From assembly GCA_014281115.1 (NCBI GenBank), contig JACONQ010000014.1, forward strand, positions 1,364,001 through 1,428,000: a DNA stretch of 64,000 nucleotides, read 5' to 3'. The notes below the pieces were generated by a model. It was not told the DNA's origin, made no database searches, and saw only the letters and a list, made by a program, of their open reading frames with translations. The stretch comes from Laburnicola sp. R22_1 (taxonomy: Eukaryota > Ascomycota > Dothideomycetes > Pleosporales > Didymosphaeriaceae). This document shows, piece by piece, positions 33,578 through 44,529 of this stretch. A program made the position numbers and the translations under genes. How positions within the stretch are numbered: the stretch's first letter is position 1; each line of letters begins with the position of its first letter.

Positions 33578-34702
33578 CTACTGCCACCTCCACATCTCCC
33601 TACGTGCCTCCCAGAGCTGCTCCTGGTTCTCTATCCTATACACGCCGTCGGTAGCGTGCTTAAAGTGCTTTTTCGCGAACTGATCGCAGCGACTTTCGCG
33701 GATAGCGCCCCTTAGAAAGTCGCCAAAGTTGTTAAAGCGCCACCGTACATGGCAGTAGTTGCGGCGGATCCAGGCCTTTAGGACTCTAAAGGTAAGCTCA
33801 ATTGGGTTAAAATCAGGCGAATACGGTGGCAGAAATCTAACAATATGGCCAGCTTCCTCAATAACTCTCACCACCTCCCAGTTTGTATGAATTGAGACGT
33901 TGTCGAGTATTATAACCATAGGCTTCTGGCCATACGCCGCCCGGAGCGTGGGCAACAGCGAATCGCGGATCCAATCGATAAAGTCCTCATGGCTGAAATA
34001 GCCCTCCTTTATACCTGTACAGGGCAGGTAACCGTCAACTGTATACGCTGGGAGAATAGCCCAAGTTTTGCCACGCCGTACGTCCTGGAAATATCGATTG
34101 GTAAACCCGATTGGGGCATACGCCCTGTGGCGCCAACCAGTCTTCTCGTTGAAAATAGACTCGTCAAGAAACACCAAGTCGGCGGCGATAAATTGCCTCA
34201 TACTCCTCCGGTAAGCCTCACGGAGCTCCTCATTGCGCAGTATTGATATGGGCCGTAGGGCTCGCTCGCTCCAGTCGCGATCCTTTAACAGTCGACTAAT
34301 AGTGGATCGGTGTACCTGAACGCCTCTCTCCATCCACAGCCAGTATACAATCTCGTCCTGATACATCCAACCGCTCTGAAACAGCTCATCGTACAGCGCC
34401 TGCTCATCGTCAGACGATAATTTACGCGGGCGGCCGAGTACAACGTTGGGGCTGCTGGGTTTGCGAGTGCTCCCATAGAGCTTCAAGTTTCGCTCAATTT
34501 TATACACCTCTGACAACAACACGTCTACTGAATCTGCGATATCGTCGTGGCGCCAGCCAAGTAGCAGAAAGCGATAAATATCGAGGCGACGACGGGGATC
34601 CAGCCCACGGCCTTTAGTTGTAAGCTCTCGGGGTATAGTTGGCGGGCGACGCGCCTGCGCGGCAGTAAGAGGGCGAGGAGCGACTCCGTGAGCTCGAAAC
34701 AT
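33578..34702 (-). CDS. Tc1-type transposase, DD34E, 374 aa, apparently intact
   Basis: ATG at 34,702 immediately follows the right terminal repeat. The N-terminus has two helix-turn-helix units (RRRLDIYRFLLLGWRHDDIA; VQVHRSTISRLLKDRDWS). The catalytic core has DLVFLDESIFNEKTGWRHRA, VIILDNVSIHTNWEVV and the C-terminal acid in PDFNPIELTFRVLKAW. Counting from the second Asp to the Glu gives 34 residues, i.e. DD34E. No stop or frameshift is seen, unusual for this island. It should cut and paste the long-TIR element at TA. Confidence 0.9.
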   Translation of the reverse strand: MFRAHGVAPRPLTAAQARRPPTIPRELTTKGRGLDPRRRLDIYRFLLLGWRHDDIADSVDVLLSEVYKIERNLKLYGSTRKPSSPNVVLGRPRKLSSDDEQALYDELFQSGWMYQDEIVYWLWMERGVQVHRSTISRLLKDRDWSERALRPISILRNEELREAYRRSMRQFIAADLVFLDESIFNEKTGWRHRAYAPIGFTNRYFQDVRRGKTWAILPAYTVDGYLPCTGIKEGYFSHEDFIDWIRDSLLPTLRAAYGQKPMVIILDNVSIHTNWEVVRVIEEAGHIVRFLPPYSPDFNPIELTFRVLKAWIRRNYCHVRWRFNNFGDFLRGAIRESRCDQFAKKHFKHATDGVYRIENQEQLWEARREMWRWQ

Positions 34703-35638
34703 GGACTACTCCACCAAAAAAAGCGCCAGTATAGCCCTATACACGTATTTGTACAGCCTCACGACTTACTAACAGTTGTTCAACAGTTTATAGGCTGTTA
34801 TCGACGCGTCACAGTCAAATTTACGATTTGTATGAGGCTCCCCGCGCGCGCGCAAATTCTCGGATGCCGCCAAGATTTCTACCGATTTTTGCACGCGATA
34901 GATGTTACTATGTAAGTTTGACCGCCCTATATAGCAACTACTCACTGCCTGAATCCTCGCTGCACATGCTGTATAGCAAGTCCATCTCTGCAGTGCTTAT
35001 TAGTACCTCCTTAAGCTGGTTGTTGCTGCCTAAACCCGCTTTCTGCCAACGTCGTACGCATTGTATAGCCGCTAATAAATGAGGTCCCATAGAGCGTCGC
35101 CGAGGCTTAAGAAGATTGCCAAGCTCACTAAATATGCGCTCACACTTATAGCTTGATGCTGGAATAGAGAGTACGTTAAGTGCAAGCTTACTAAGGGTAG
35201 AGTATTAATTGCACAACATTACCTAATATTTTATAGGGTTATTTGCATACTTAGTACCTTTCTTGGTATATAGCTTGCTTCTCCACCATCGCTCATACTT
35301 ATTTGGCTTAATATTAATATTGCCAGTCGCGTTAAAATTAATAAGGCTCTCAATCACGTCGTCTATGTTATTGGGGAGCACTGCAGGGCGCTAACATATA
35401 GGCAGTAAGGTGTTGTACTCCGCCTAAAGCGCGCGAAACGCGTAGTTGTTCTTCTTAAGCCACCTAGGTTTGTCGCTCTAGGCAATGTTATAGTATGTTT
35501 TATAGTAGGGATAGAGGATTATAGTAGCGTAGTAGGCTAGAGAGTAGTTAAGCTTAGCGTAGTAAGTGTTGGCTTTCGCCTAAGCTGCGCGTAGATTGGT
35601 AGCAAGATAGTCTTTAGGCGCTTTGTTATGCGCATTAT

Positions 35639-35954
35639 TGTCAGATAGACAGTCCCTATAAATTACTATGATTTTACTGTGAATTACGGTGAGTAGGTGT
35701 GTCCGATTATATGGCCTGTACACACTAGCAATTAGTGTAAATTATAGTGTTTTTATTGTAAAATTAAAAGAGGCCGGCGCACCACTGTTTTACACTACCC
35801 CTATACTATTCCAAATAGTACTAGTGTGTCTTAGCACTAGATAGATACTTCTCGCGATAGCCGAGCTTCTCTAGGAGGAATAAGGAAAAAACATCAATTA
35901 ATCAACCATACTACTTCCCATCTCATCTTATTAAGAATACTCCTATATCTAACA
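35639..35954 (+). repeat. Solo LTR related to copia-2
   Basis: 316 bp, TGTCAGATAG...TATCTAACA, flanked by ATTAT (35,634-35,638) and GTTAT (35,955-35,959), a 5-bp duplication with one RIP-like change. Its reverse complement aligns along its length with the copia-2 LTR, though with many differences, so it is an older relative inserted opposite to copia-2. Confidence 0.82.
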
Positions 35955-37284
35955 GTTATAGTTAACAGCCTTATAGGCTTTAACACGCTACTTATAGTAT
36001 ATTAGAATATAAGTTACTTAAAGACTAGAATAATCTTAGCAATTACGCTAAAATGTCCGTCTTGGCTACGTCCCTCTAGGCGCTTTGTTGTCGCTTTTAG
36101 TGGCCTTAGAGCATCCATATACTTAGTAACAACCGCCTAGTTATGCGCTAAGAGCCTGTTAGATCGCATCTATAGCTGCACCTCTGGTAGCTTATTACCC
36201 CAAGTTATAGCGTACGTGTTCTTATCGCGGATATATTTTATATAATAATTAGCGTACGCAGCAATAGTAGGCTGCAGCTTATAAGCACGCTCAAAGCAAG
36301 AGTAGTAGGAGTTCTAGCGCGTAATAATAGGCTTAATAGGCTTAAGTATCTTGTAGTCTTTGGCTATTACGCTTATAGGTAGGTTATAGTATAAGAGACG
36401 CTAAAAGTTAATAAAAAGCGCATACTATTGCGGCGTTTTAATATAGTTAATAATATCTAATAGGACACCTAGTAGGCTGTCGCGCCTCTACTTAGTTATA
36501 AACTCGCTCTTTTTAAAAAGCTTACTAGCGTTATTGTTAAAAGCATTAGCTTCTTTACCCTAGAGTAGAGTCTGGCCAATAAGGTTAAGAGTATAAGAGC
36601 CACAGTAGAGGCGGCAATAAGGCGCGCTAAAACCTATCTCTTACGCTAACTTATAGATAGTAGTATTGTTATTACTTACGTTATTAAGTATAAAGTAACT
36701 AATATTAAGCGGATTAATGCCAAACTACTATATTGTTGTCAGATACGTAAGTATCTTTAATGAGATGAGATGAAAGTGATGGATTTGATGATGAATTGAT
36801 TGTCGAGTGATCTCTGTCGGAGAAGCTCAGCTATCGTACGCAATATCTATCTAGCGCTAAGACGCACTAGTAATAGTGCGGAGTAGTGTAACGGTAGTAC
36901 GCCAGTCTCCTTTGTGTATTTCACAGTGATCTCACAGTGAAATCACTATAAGTTACACCAACTGTCGTCATAAGGAGACCATGTGATCGGACGCACGTGA
37001 CTACTGGATTTCATAGTGAAATCACAGTGATTTCCAGTGACCTGATATCTGACACACCCCCTCAGCTTGGATCCTTAGAGGGCCAAGCTGAACTATCTCT
37101 TGCGCAGTTGTACTATTGCTCATAGTTCAAAAGCTTCTATCCTGTCTTCTAACTTGTTAAGGTCGGCCTCTTGGTTGGTAATCCTTCCCCTGACGTCTTT
37201 AAGTCCTAGTTGATTCAAGAACTTAGTCTATATGGCGGCTGGCAGAGCTTTTGTAAGACTATCTGCTGCCATTTCTTCTAATTG

Positions 37285-37842
37285 CTAGTACTGGACTTTA
37301 ATAGCTCCACGTACTACTTTTTGTCGAAGCCAATAATTGTGTATGTTGATATGCCTGAGCTTAGTTTGCAATTTGGCGATTTCCTTAGTAACAAGTCGAA
37401 TAGTTTGTTGGTTGTCGCAATTGATGGTAATTGTTGATAGCGACAGTTTGATATTAAGTTCATCGATTAACCGAGCTGTAAACAGTGCCTCTTTTGCAAC
37501 TTGTGAAAGTGCTAGCAACTTAGTTTTAGTTGTCGAAGTAGTGACGGTGTCTTTTTTGTTTGCCTTCTAGGCGACAAGGCCACCAAACAATTTGATGATG
37601 TACCCCTGTAAGCTCTTTCTATTAAGGGTGTTGTCTGCAAACAACGCGTCGCTCGCAACCTTGTAAGTGTCTACTCCTCTAAATTGTAGCCCTAGTGATT
37701 GGGTGGATGATAGGTATAGCAGTACGCGGTTGGCGGCGTTATAATGGTTGTCGCTGGGGTTTGAAAGGAAGCGCGATAATTGGGAGCTTGCAAAAGCTAT
37801 GTCTGGGCGCGTGGTTACTGCAGCGTAGAGGATTGATCCCAC
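37285..37842 (-). pseudogene. Copia-2 pol relic (reverse transcriptase end and RNase H)
   Basis: Minus-strand frames 37,842-37,567 (MGSILYAAVTTRPDIAFASS, LLYLSSTQSLGLQF) and 37,518-37,285 (ALFTARLIDELNIKL, ITINCDNQQTIRLV, LRHINIHNYWLRQKV) correspond to the stretch around the copia RT/RNase H junction, including the tribal copia phrase for the DN-Q motif and the HI(N/D)I motif. A stop separates them. Further pol remains run to about 40,700 without long frames. Confidence 0.82.
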
Positions 37843-40734
37843 CTTTCGCTAGTACTGATTGATCTCTGCCATTGTGGCGAGTCCTTCTTGAGGTAACAGT
37901 TTGACTGCTGATATTAGGGTATTGTGTTTGAGGTCGCGTTGGTTGATTAGACGACTGATCTTGTCCACGTAGGACCTCTGTGATAACTAGAGTTGCCTGT
38001 TGGCACGGTCTCTGACGACTTCAATGCCTAGGAACCACTGTAGATCGTTACTACTAGTCAGGGTGAACTTTGTACCTATCTTTTTTATTACTGCATTGGC
38101 AGCGTGCTTTTGATCTTTTAAGTATGCGACAATAAGGTCGTCTATATAGAAGAAGATGATAATGCTGTCTTTGATTATACAGCAAGGTTCGTGCGGGACT
38201 GCGGTAAAACCGAGATCCTTGAGCGCACTGGTGAATTCTCTCTGCTACAGTAGTGGTGAGATGCGTAAGCTATACAGTGCCTTGTGCAACTATAGGATGG
38301 TGCCTCTTTGGGTATAACCTTGGGGCATCCGTATGTAGATTTCTCTGTCTAGGTTCGCGTGGATGAAGGCGTTAGTAACGTCGTACTGGCTTAGCTCTAG
38401 GTTAAACCGAGCCGCTATTAACATAAGCAGGCGAAATAATCTACTTGCGAGTGTTGCGGCATAGGTATCCTGTGTAGTGAGATGGCGTTGTTAATCTCCG
38501 CGCACTACTAGCCTTGCCTTACACTTCTGTAATCTGTAATATTTATTAAGTTTGTAGGTATATACCCATATATAGTCGAGAATCTAGTAACCGCGTGATC
38601 GCACTAAGGCTGTGGGCACCTCGCTCTAAGACCTTATTTCTTTGTAACTTTGTAGATAGGATCGCTCGGCATCCTTCTACATTTCGAATAACAGATGATT
38701 ATCTATCTGGGTTCTGCATAATGGAGGTTCCGGCAGTTGACTTTAATAGGGTTTCTTGCCTACTGCGAGCATGCGATTAAATTGAGCTTTGTTAAGTGGC
38801 TTCCCCTTATATTTGCCTCTACTTCCTGCGAGTGTACCTGCAAGGAAGGCAGCTGCCTATGGCACAGCGCGTTGATCTGGCTGTGGTGTTCCTATGGGTA
38901 ATTTTTTAATTTAGTCCTGTTCGAAACTCACCATTAATTAGGCAAGCAGTGCGACAGGCGGAGGTGTCTCTAGTGGTGTTGGGTAGGTGTAATTGATCTT
39001 CCTCCCTTAATAGTACCCTGGAGCACCCTCGTTCTCCTTGTGAGAGTTAATAATTAACTTATCCTTGTAGAAAGACTCCGTATTTTTATGTTCTGGTGGT
39101 GAGGGCGGTAGCTCCACTATTTAGGTCTATGCAGCAATCTCTTCAGTAGTGCTGTGCATAAGGTTGTCCAACAGGTCTTCTTGTTTACCTAAGAACACTT
39201 GATTTTTGTCAAAGATGACGTCGTATGTGCTGATAACTTTGTTAAGTGGAGGTATCCATACTCTCCAGATGTTTGTTAATCAATAGCCCACTAGGTAACC
39301 AACCCATGCCTTTAGGTCGAGCCTTTAGAGCTTGCTCTTGCCGCGTTTTGTATCGTCAGTCAAGGCAAAAGCTTTACAGCTATAGGCTCTAAGGTAAGCC
39401 TGGTTTAGTTTCTTTAGTTAGGTGACAATGCCGTTTTGGTAGGCAACTGTTGTAAAAAATACTTCGTGTGGTAATTGCCATTGATTGGCGTAGTTTGGCG
39501 TTCGATTATACAGGTATACGGCCGCTCGTGTGATCTCTGGCTATAGTGTCCAGGGGAGGTTGGCGTCAAGTCGCATTGCACGGCTCTTTTCCTTAATTAC
39601 ACCCCCTAAGCGTTCAGCCCCTCTATTTTGAGCTTAGGTATCGGGTGCTGAAGGCTTAATAACAACCCCTTCATTGACACACCACCTGTGAACGTCTTGT
39701 TTAACTAAGAAAATCTCATTGTTAGATTCAATAACTTTTATAGTTACCTTAAACTGTACTTTCATAAATAGTACAAATTCCTTTAGTAGCTTAATAATTG
39801 TTCGTGCTGGTTAATTGTCTTTAAGGTAGAAGTCCCAAGCTATGCCTAAGAAACGATTAGAGATGAGCATTATACTCTTTTCGCTAGTTAAGCTCTTGTC
39901 TTCGAAGTTGTGAAAGTCTATAGCAACTCTCTCTCCTAGGCCATCGTTAATTTGTCTAGCCTAACGTCTAATTTGTCGCCTAAGCTTTAATCTGCCGCAA
40001 GCGTCGCATTGGACCGTGGTTAACCCTTTAATACGTACCCCTTCACTGTAATTCACTGTGTGCTCCAGTGCCTAAGGGCCTGGGTGGCCTAGTCTTTTGT
40101 GCCATATAATGGCGTTCACCTTCTGCGCTCGTCATGCGGTGCGCGAGGTAAATTTGTGTGTAGCGTACGTACTATTAATCGTAGTACAAGTTAATTTTAA
40201 TGTTGGTATAAACTCCAGTACCCATTAATCGTAGATTTCTTAGAGTTCAGCCAGGATCGTATTGTCTTGTCTCCTAATTGTTGTTGGGTCTAACTTAGTG
40301 TCCCACTAGAGGCCTTGCCTTCAGAGTAATTAGAAGGACACTAGGTTGCAAAGTAGACTAGGACAGTAGGCAATGTTGTCTAACCTTACTGAGCAATTTC
40401 CCTCCTTACTCTTGACGTGAAGATGGACACTCCCATATCCCCTTATCCATGCTCGTGATGATCCCGCCCATACGAAGTCTCCTGGCGACGGTGGTCGCCA
40501 TGAGACGAAGCGATCAATGTTATTGAAGATGTGGCAGGTTGTGCCAGAATTAAGGATCGCGGAGTCACGTAGTAGGTATGTGTTCGGGTCTAAGTGGTAG
40601 GAGGCTGCGATAGCATTAAAGCTCGCTAAGAGGACAGTGATCTGTCTGTCATCTAGTCATTTATCGTCAGTAATCTTAGTGATTCGAGTTGGAGTAGGGG
40701 TCTTTAATTGTTTAATCTTTGGTGTCTGTGACTT

Positions 40735-41175
40735 TTAACGCTTTACGGATCTCATGCGCTCTATAAGCACAGGGTCATTCTCTAACCTATATATCATAAC
40801 CGCCTTCATAGTAGGCTTTGGTCTAAACCATTCAGGTTGTTTGTTGGGGAATGCGTAAAAGCAGTCTTTCAGACTATGGCGTTGTTCACAAGCAGGGCAC
40901 TTGGGGTTTGATCCCTCTTGGCCTCTAACTGCCGTTGGCTCATCATCAGTGACTCGTACAGACTGCTTGGATTTGGCTTTAGGGCCAGCTTTATTAGCGC
41001 GTAATCTGCCTCGCTTGGGTGATGCTGCTTTATTCACAGGTTGGGCGTCCCCAGCTACGGCCTGGGTGGTTACACCACTATTAGCGAGAGATGGTCCTGC
41101 AACAGCAAAGGCGCCCCTTTGTTTACCCTTAATTAGGTGCTGCATTACTATTTGTTCTCGGAAGAGTTTCACCAT
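40735..41175 (-). pseudogene. Copia-2 gag zinc-knuckle region
   Basis: 146-codon frame with a basic linker (RLRANKAGPKAKSKQSVRV) and CPACEQRHSLKDCF, a variant CCHC-like knuckle (CxxCxxxHxxxxC) as in fungal copia Gag proteins. Interrupted upstream by RIP stops. Confidence 0.75.
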
Positions 41176-43729
41176 CTCTTTTCTATTAATAGTCTTGTCC
41201 TTACTTCCGTGTTGTAGGAAGGTTGTAACCCATTAGGATGCGACATTAGTGACCACTTTCATAAAATCTTATTTGACTAAGTCTAGCTCCCAAAGCTCTA
41301 ACACACAATTATACTCAGCTTCTATAGCCGCATAATTGTACTCAGCGAGCCAGGTGTACCATAAACCAACTGATCTCATTAGTTTGAGAGCGTCTTAGTA
41401 CCTAATCCTTGCTCTTCTTTGTTCATCGTGTTGGTCAACCCCAACCATTTTTGTAAGGTTCTTAATCTATTGTCTAATTAATTCACCTAGGGTGCAGCAA
41501 TTGGACTGTAAATGTGCCAAGGTGGTGGTTTAAATGAGAATAACCAGCTTATCTAGGTTCTCCTTCTCCTGTTCGTACTTTCGATCTAGGAGCTTGTAGG
41601 TTTCAAGTTAATTCTTATAGAAATCAGTATCAATTTTGTACGCCTTTTCGCCAGCCGGCAATAGGTGCGATAGTAGCGATAGACAGGCGTTGTTGGTGTT
41701 TTCGTTAACAAAAGCGGGAGCTAGTTAATAGGCACCAATATTCAGTGCAACTGGCATGACTGGTTCTGCCATCAGTTCATTGTTAAGGGATAGGTCAATA
41801 AGATCCCATGCTTTTAACAACTAGGCTCAGGCATTAATTTGCCTCAGCCATAGTGTGTAGTTCGAGTAATCAGTCAGGATCACTGTGGGATCCCTAAGTG
41901 TTAATAGAGACATGATTTTTAGTTTGATTAAGGCAGTGAGACTCTTAATTGTCAGATACGTAAGTATCTTTAATGAGATGAGATGAAAGTGATGGATTTG
42001 ATAATGAATTGATTGTCGAGTGATCTCTATCGGAGAAGCTTAGCTATCGTACGCAATATCTATCTAGCGCTAAGACGCACTAGTAATAGTGCAGAGTAGT
42101 GTAACGGTAGTACGCCAGTCTCCTTTGTGTATTTCACAGTAATCTCACAGTGAAATCACTGTAAGTTACACCAACTGTCGTCATAAGGAGACCATGTGAT
42201 CGAACGCACGTGACTACTAGATTTCACAGTGAAATTACAGTGATTTCCAGTGACCTAATATCTGACAATTGTTTAGCTAATAACCTCTACTATCCTCTTG
42301 CTACTATGAGCGCCTACTAGTAGTAGTAGCGCTATAGGTAAATTCTAAAGCTCGCCACGCTTGCTAATAAAGTGGGCAACAACACCTAGAAACCTATGCT
42401 TGCCGCCCTTTGTCGTCTAGCTATTAAAGCTAAGGTGGATCTTGCTTAGCGCCTAGGATAGCTCTAAGACTACCTAAGGCTTTAGGTAGTTGTAGAGTTG
42501 TAAAACAAAGCCTAAGACGCTTGTGCGAAAGGACTACAACGCAGTCTTAGCCTCTGGGTTAGCAGCCGCAATTAGTTGTTAAAATGCTAGTAACTTAAAC
42601 TCTCTTAATAGATAATTGTTCTTAATAAGCTAACTAACGTTAATAGTAGTAAGTCTAAAGTGCTAAGTATTAAAGCCGCTAAGCTTATTAGCGACATTTT
42701 AAGAGACGCTAATCTTACCACCTATAAGGACTTAGCGTAGGTGGCTTATCTTGCGCTTCTCTACTTCTTTTCCTAGTAGTAGATAGTTATAACCGCGCTT
42801 TTTCTAGCTTAGGTAGCGGGCTGTTATTAATATTAACAGCGTTGTCTTATATATGCCTACGCCTCTAGCGTCTATAATTTTATACTAATAGCAGTATTAA
42901 TAGACAAAGAAGAGCTAATTTGGCTCCTTAAGCAGCGCAATATAGTACCTATAAAGGTATATCTAGCTTCTCTTTACGCGCTGTATTACTAATAACTTTA
43001 TATATTTTAGTATACGCTTAAAATTAAGCCTATTAAAGTTATCCTCTAGGTGCGCGTTTAGGCTCTTATTACTGTTCTTGTTAATATCCTTAGTAGGCTC
43101 TCTAATATCTATTATAGCTACTATTGCAGTGTTGCTACTCTTAGTGGGTAGGATAATACTATTCTTATTCTATAACTTATAGAATTGCAACTTAAAGGTA
43201 GCTTGCGGTAATAGGCGCTATAATAGTGTTAATTGCGTATTATCTAGCTTAATTGGCTGGGTAGACGTGTCTTAGGTAGCTATTTTGGTGTGTTTGTGCA
43301 GCTTAGGAATTACAGCGCTATTGCGCGCGCGTTTTAACTGCTTTAGCGGCATAATAAATAAGCTTAGTGTAGCTAAAAAGATAGGGTAATAGCTAAAGAC
43401 GCTTGCCGCTAGAGGTGGCTAGTCGCTTACTAGTACTAGTAGATAACTTAGCTATTAATAAGCTGACTACCATACTAGTACAACACTAGAAAAGTGTTAC
43501 AAGATCGTCTGTACAGCAGCCTTAAAAACGTTATTAAACTTGGCCTAAAACTACTCTGCTGCCTACTTTTTATTAAGCCTAACAAGCCAAATAATTAAGC
43601 CTTCCCTCTTTAGCTTGGCTTGTTAGCAAATTACTACACGTTAGCTTGGATTGATAGAACCAAGCCAAGCTCAAGCCAAACAATCAAGCGCTTGTTAGCG
43701 GCTTGATTGTTGGCAGGTCTGCTAGGTAT

Positions 43730-44274
43730 GATACCATTTTCTAGCAATTACGTCTATCTTGGGGCATTTCACTAAGCTCAGCCATATTCAACATAAAATA
43801 TGTTGCACTAATAGGGTAAGACAATCACCAGAATGGTACAGTACCGGGACATGAGTTCGCACACAGTGAAAGAATAGGAGACGTATATATGTATAGGCTT
43901 GTATGCGGCCTTTCCAATCGGCACTCCGATTCGACCCCCGGGCCACAGACTTCAACCGCCCCGAGCGAATTATCTCAGCGTATTTCTCGGTAAGCCGAGC
44001 CCAGCAACACGGCACGGCTCAACGGCTCCCACAGACCGAAGTAAGCCACGAACTCCCCACCTCCGCGGCAAACTCCAATTCGCGACGATACAATACGAGG
44101 CAAGGTTTGCCGCACTGTGCGTGCATGATTGCCACAGCAAGCGCAGCAGGTGATTATATATATGCCGACCGCATGACATTCTCTCCAGTGCAACCGCGAG
44201 CAGAGTATCGCTATCGCTATCGCTACCAGATGTTGAATTCCAAGGACGACAGCGAGGTACGTGTCGTTGATGAG
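43730..44274 (+). other. Host DNA with a possible truncated gene start
   Basis: Non-repetitive, GC-normal DNA between hAT-3 and hAT-2, contiguous with 28,806-29,076 before hAT-3 inserted. A start such as ATG 44,174 or 44,230 leads through an open stretch (MTFSPVQPRAEYRYRYRYQ, then MLNSKDDSE) to a GTACGT donor-like site at 44,257, 18 bp before hAT-2 begins at 44,275. A run of CGCTAT repeats lies at about 44,207-44,225. It could be the first exon of a gene whose remainder was lost. No family is recognised. Confidence 0.4.
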
Positions 44275-44529
44275 CAGACTCCGCAACAAGCAATCCGGAT
44301 TGGTTCGATTGATTGACTTGATTGGTATAGCCAATTCAATCAAGCCAATCTCTTCCTTCACAAATTTAGTCACAATTTAATCCGAAGCGTGGAAATTAAT
44401 TAACTTGATTGACTTGATTGTAAGTGTGCTAAGATTTTTGATGTTTTTAGGAGGAGCCAGATAACCTATCTCGTACTTTTTTTTAATTAGTGTTGCAGTT
44501 AATTAGCCTATTAGTGGGGCTTTATCGTA

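Larger units (their letters stand above)
29222..34905 (-). mobile_element. Long-TIR Tc1 (DD34E) transposon with an extra gene
   Basis: Flanked by TA (29,220-29,221 and 34,906-34,907). The ends start ACATCTATCGCGTGC and the inverted repeats run for about 200 bp (left ACAT at 29,222-29,225 plus 31,358-31,558; right about 34,704-34,905). The left repeat is split after four bases by Pogo-d. Without it the element is about 3.55 kb. It holds two convergent genes, each starting directly at the inner edge of a terminal repeat. Confidence 0.92.
36737..42267 (-). mobile_element. Copia-2: Ty1/copia retrotransposon, 5.5 kb, RIPed
   Basis: LTRs at 36,737-37,054 and 41,950-42,267 (318 bp, TGTCAGATACG...ATATCTGACA), with 5-bp duplications ATTGT on both sides (36,732-36,736; 42,268-42,272). 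Coding is on the minus strand: a gag-like zinc knuckle near 40,900 and RNase H/reverse transcriptase relics at the left. A polypurine tract (GAGGGGGTG on minus) abuts the left LTR. The LTRs are nearly identical apart from scattered transitions; the interior has many stops. Confidence 0.93.
29077..43721 (-). mobile_element. hAT-3: old hAT element filled with nested insertions (14.6 kb)
   Basis: Ends CAGACATGCCAACAATCAAG at 29,077 and the inverse (CAGACCTGCCAACAATCAAG) at 43,721, with perfect 8-bp duplications CTAGGTAT at 29,069-29,076 and 43,722-43,729. Its own sequence is 29,077-29,221, 34,908-35,638, 35,955-36,736 and 42,268-43,721, roughly 3.1 kb. On the minus strand, about 35,180-34,920 reads as a decayed C-terminal hATC domain (SIPASSYKCERIFSELGNLL). 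The rest is AT-rich and stop-riddled. The ends carry many CAAGCC/GGCTTG motifs. Confidence 0.92.

Noticed and set aside
43970..44373. Minus-strand ORFs of 107 and 132 aa over the host segment
   Set aside because: They cross the hAT-2 boundary and have no family features.
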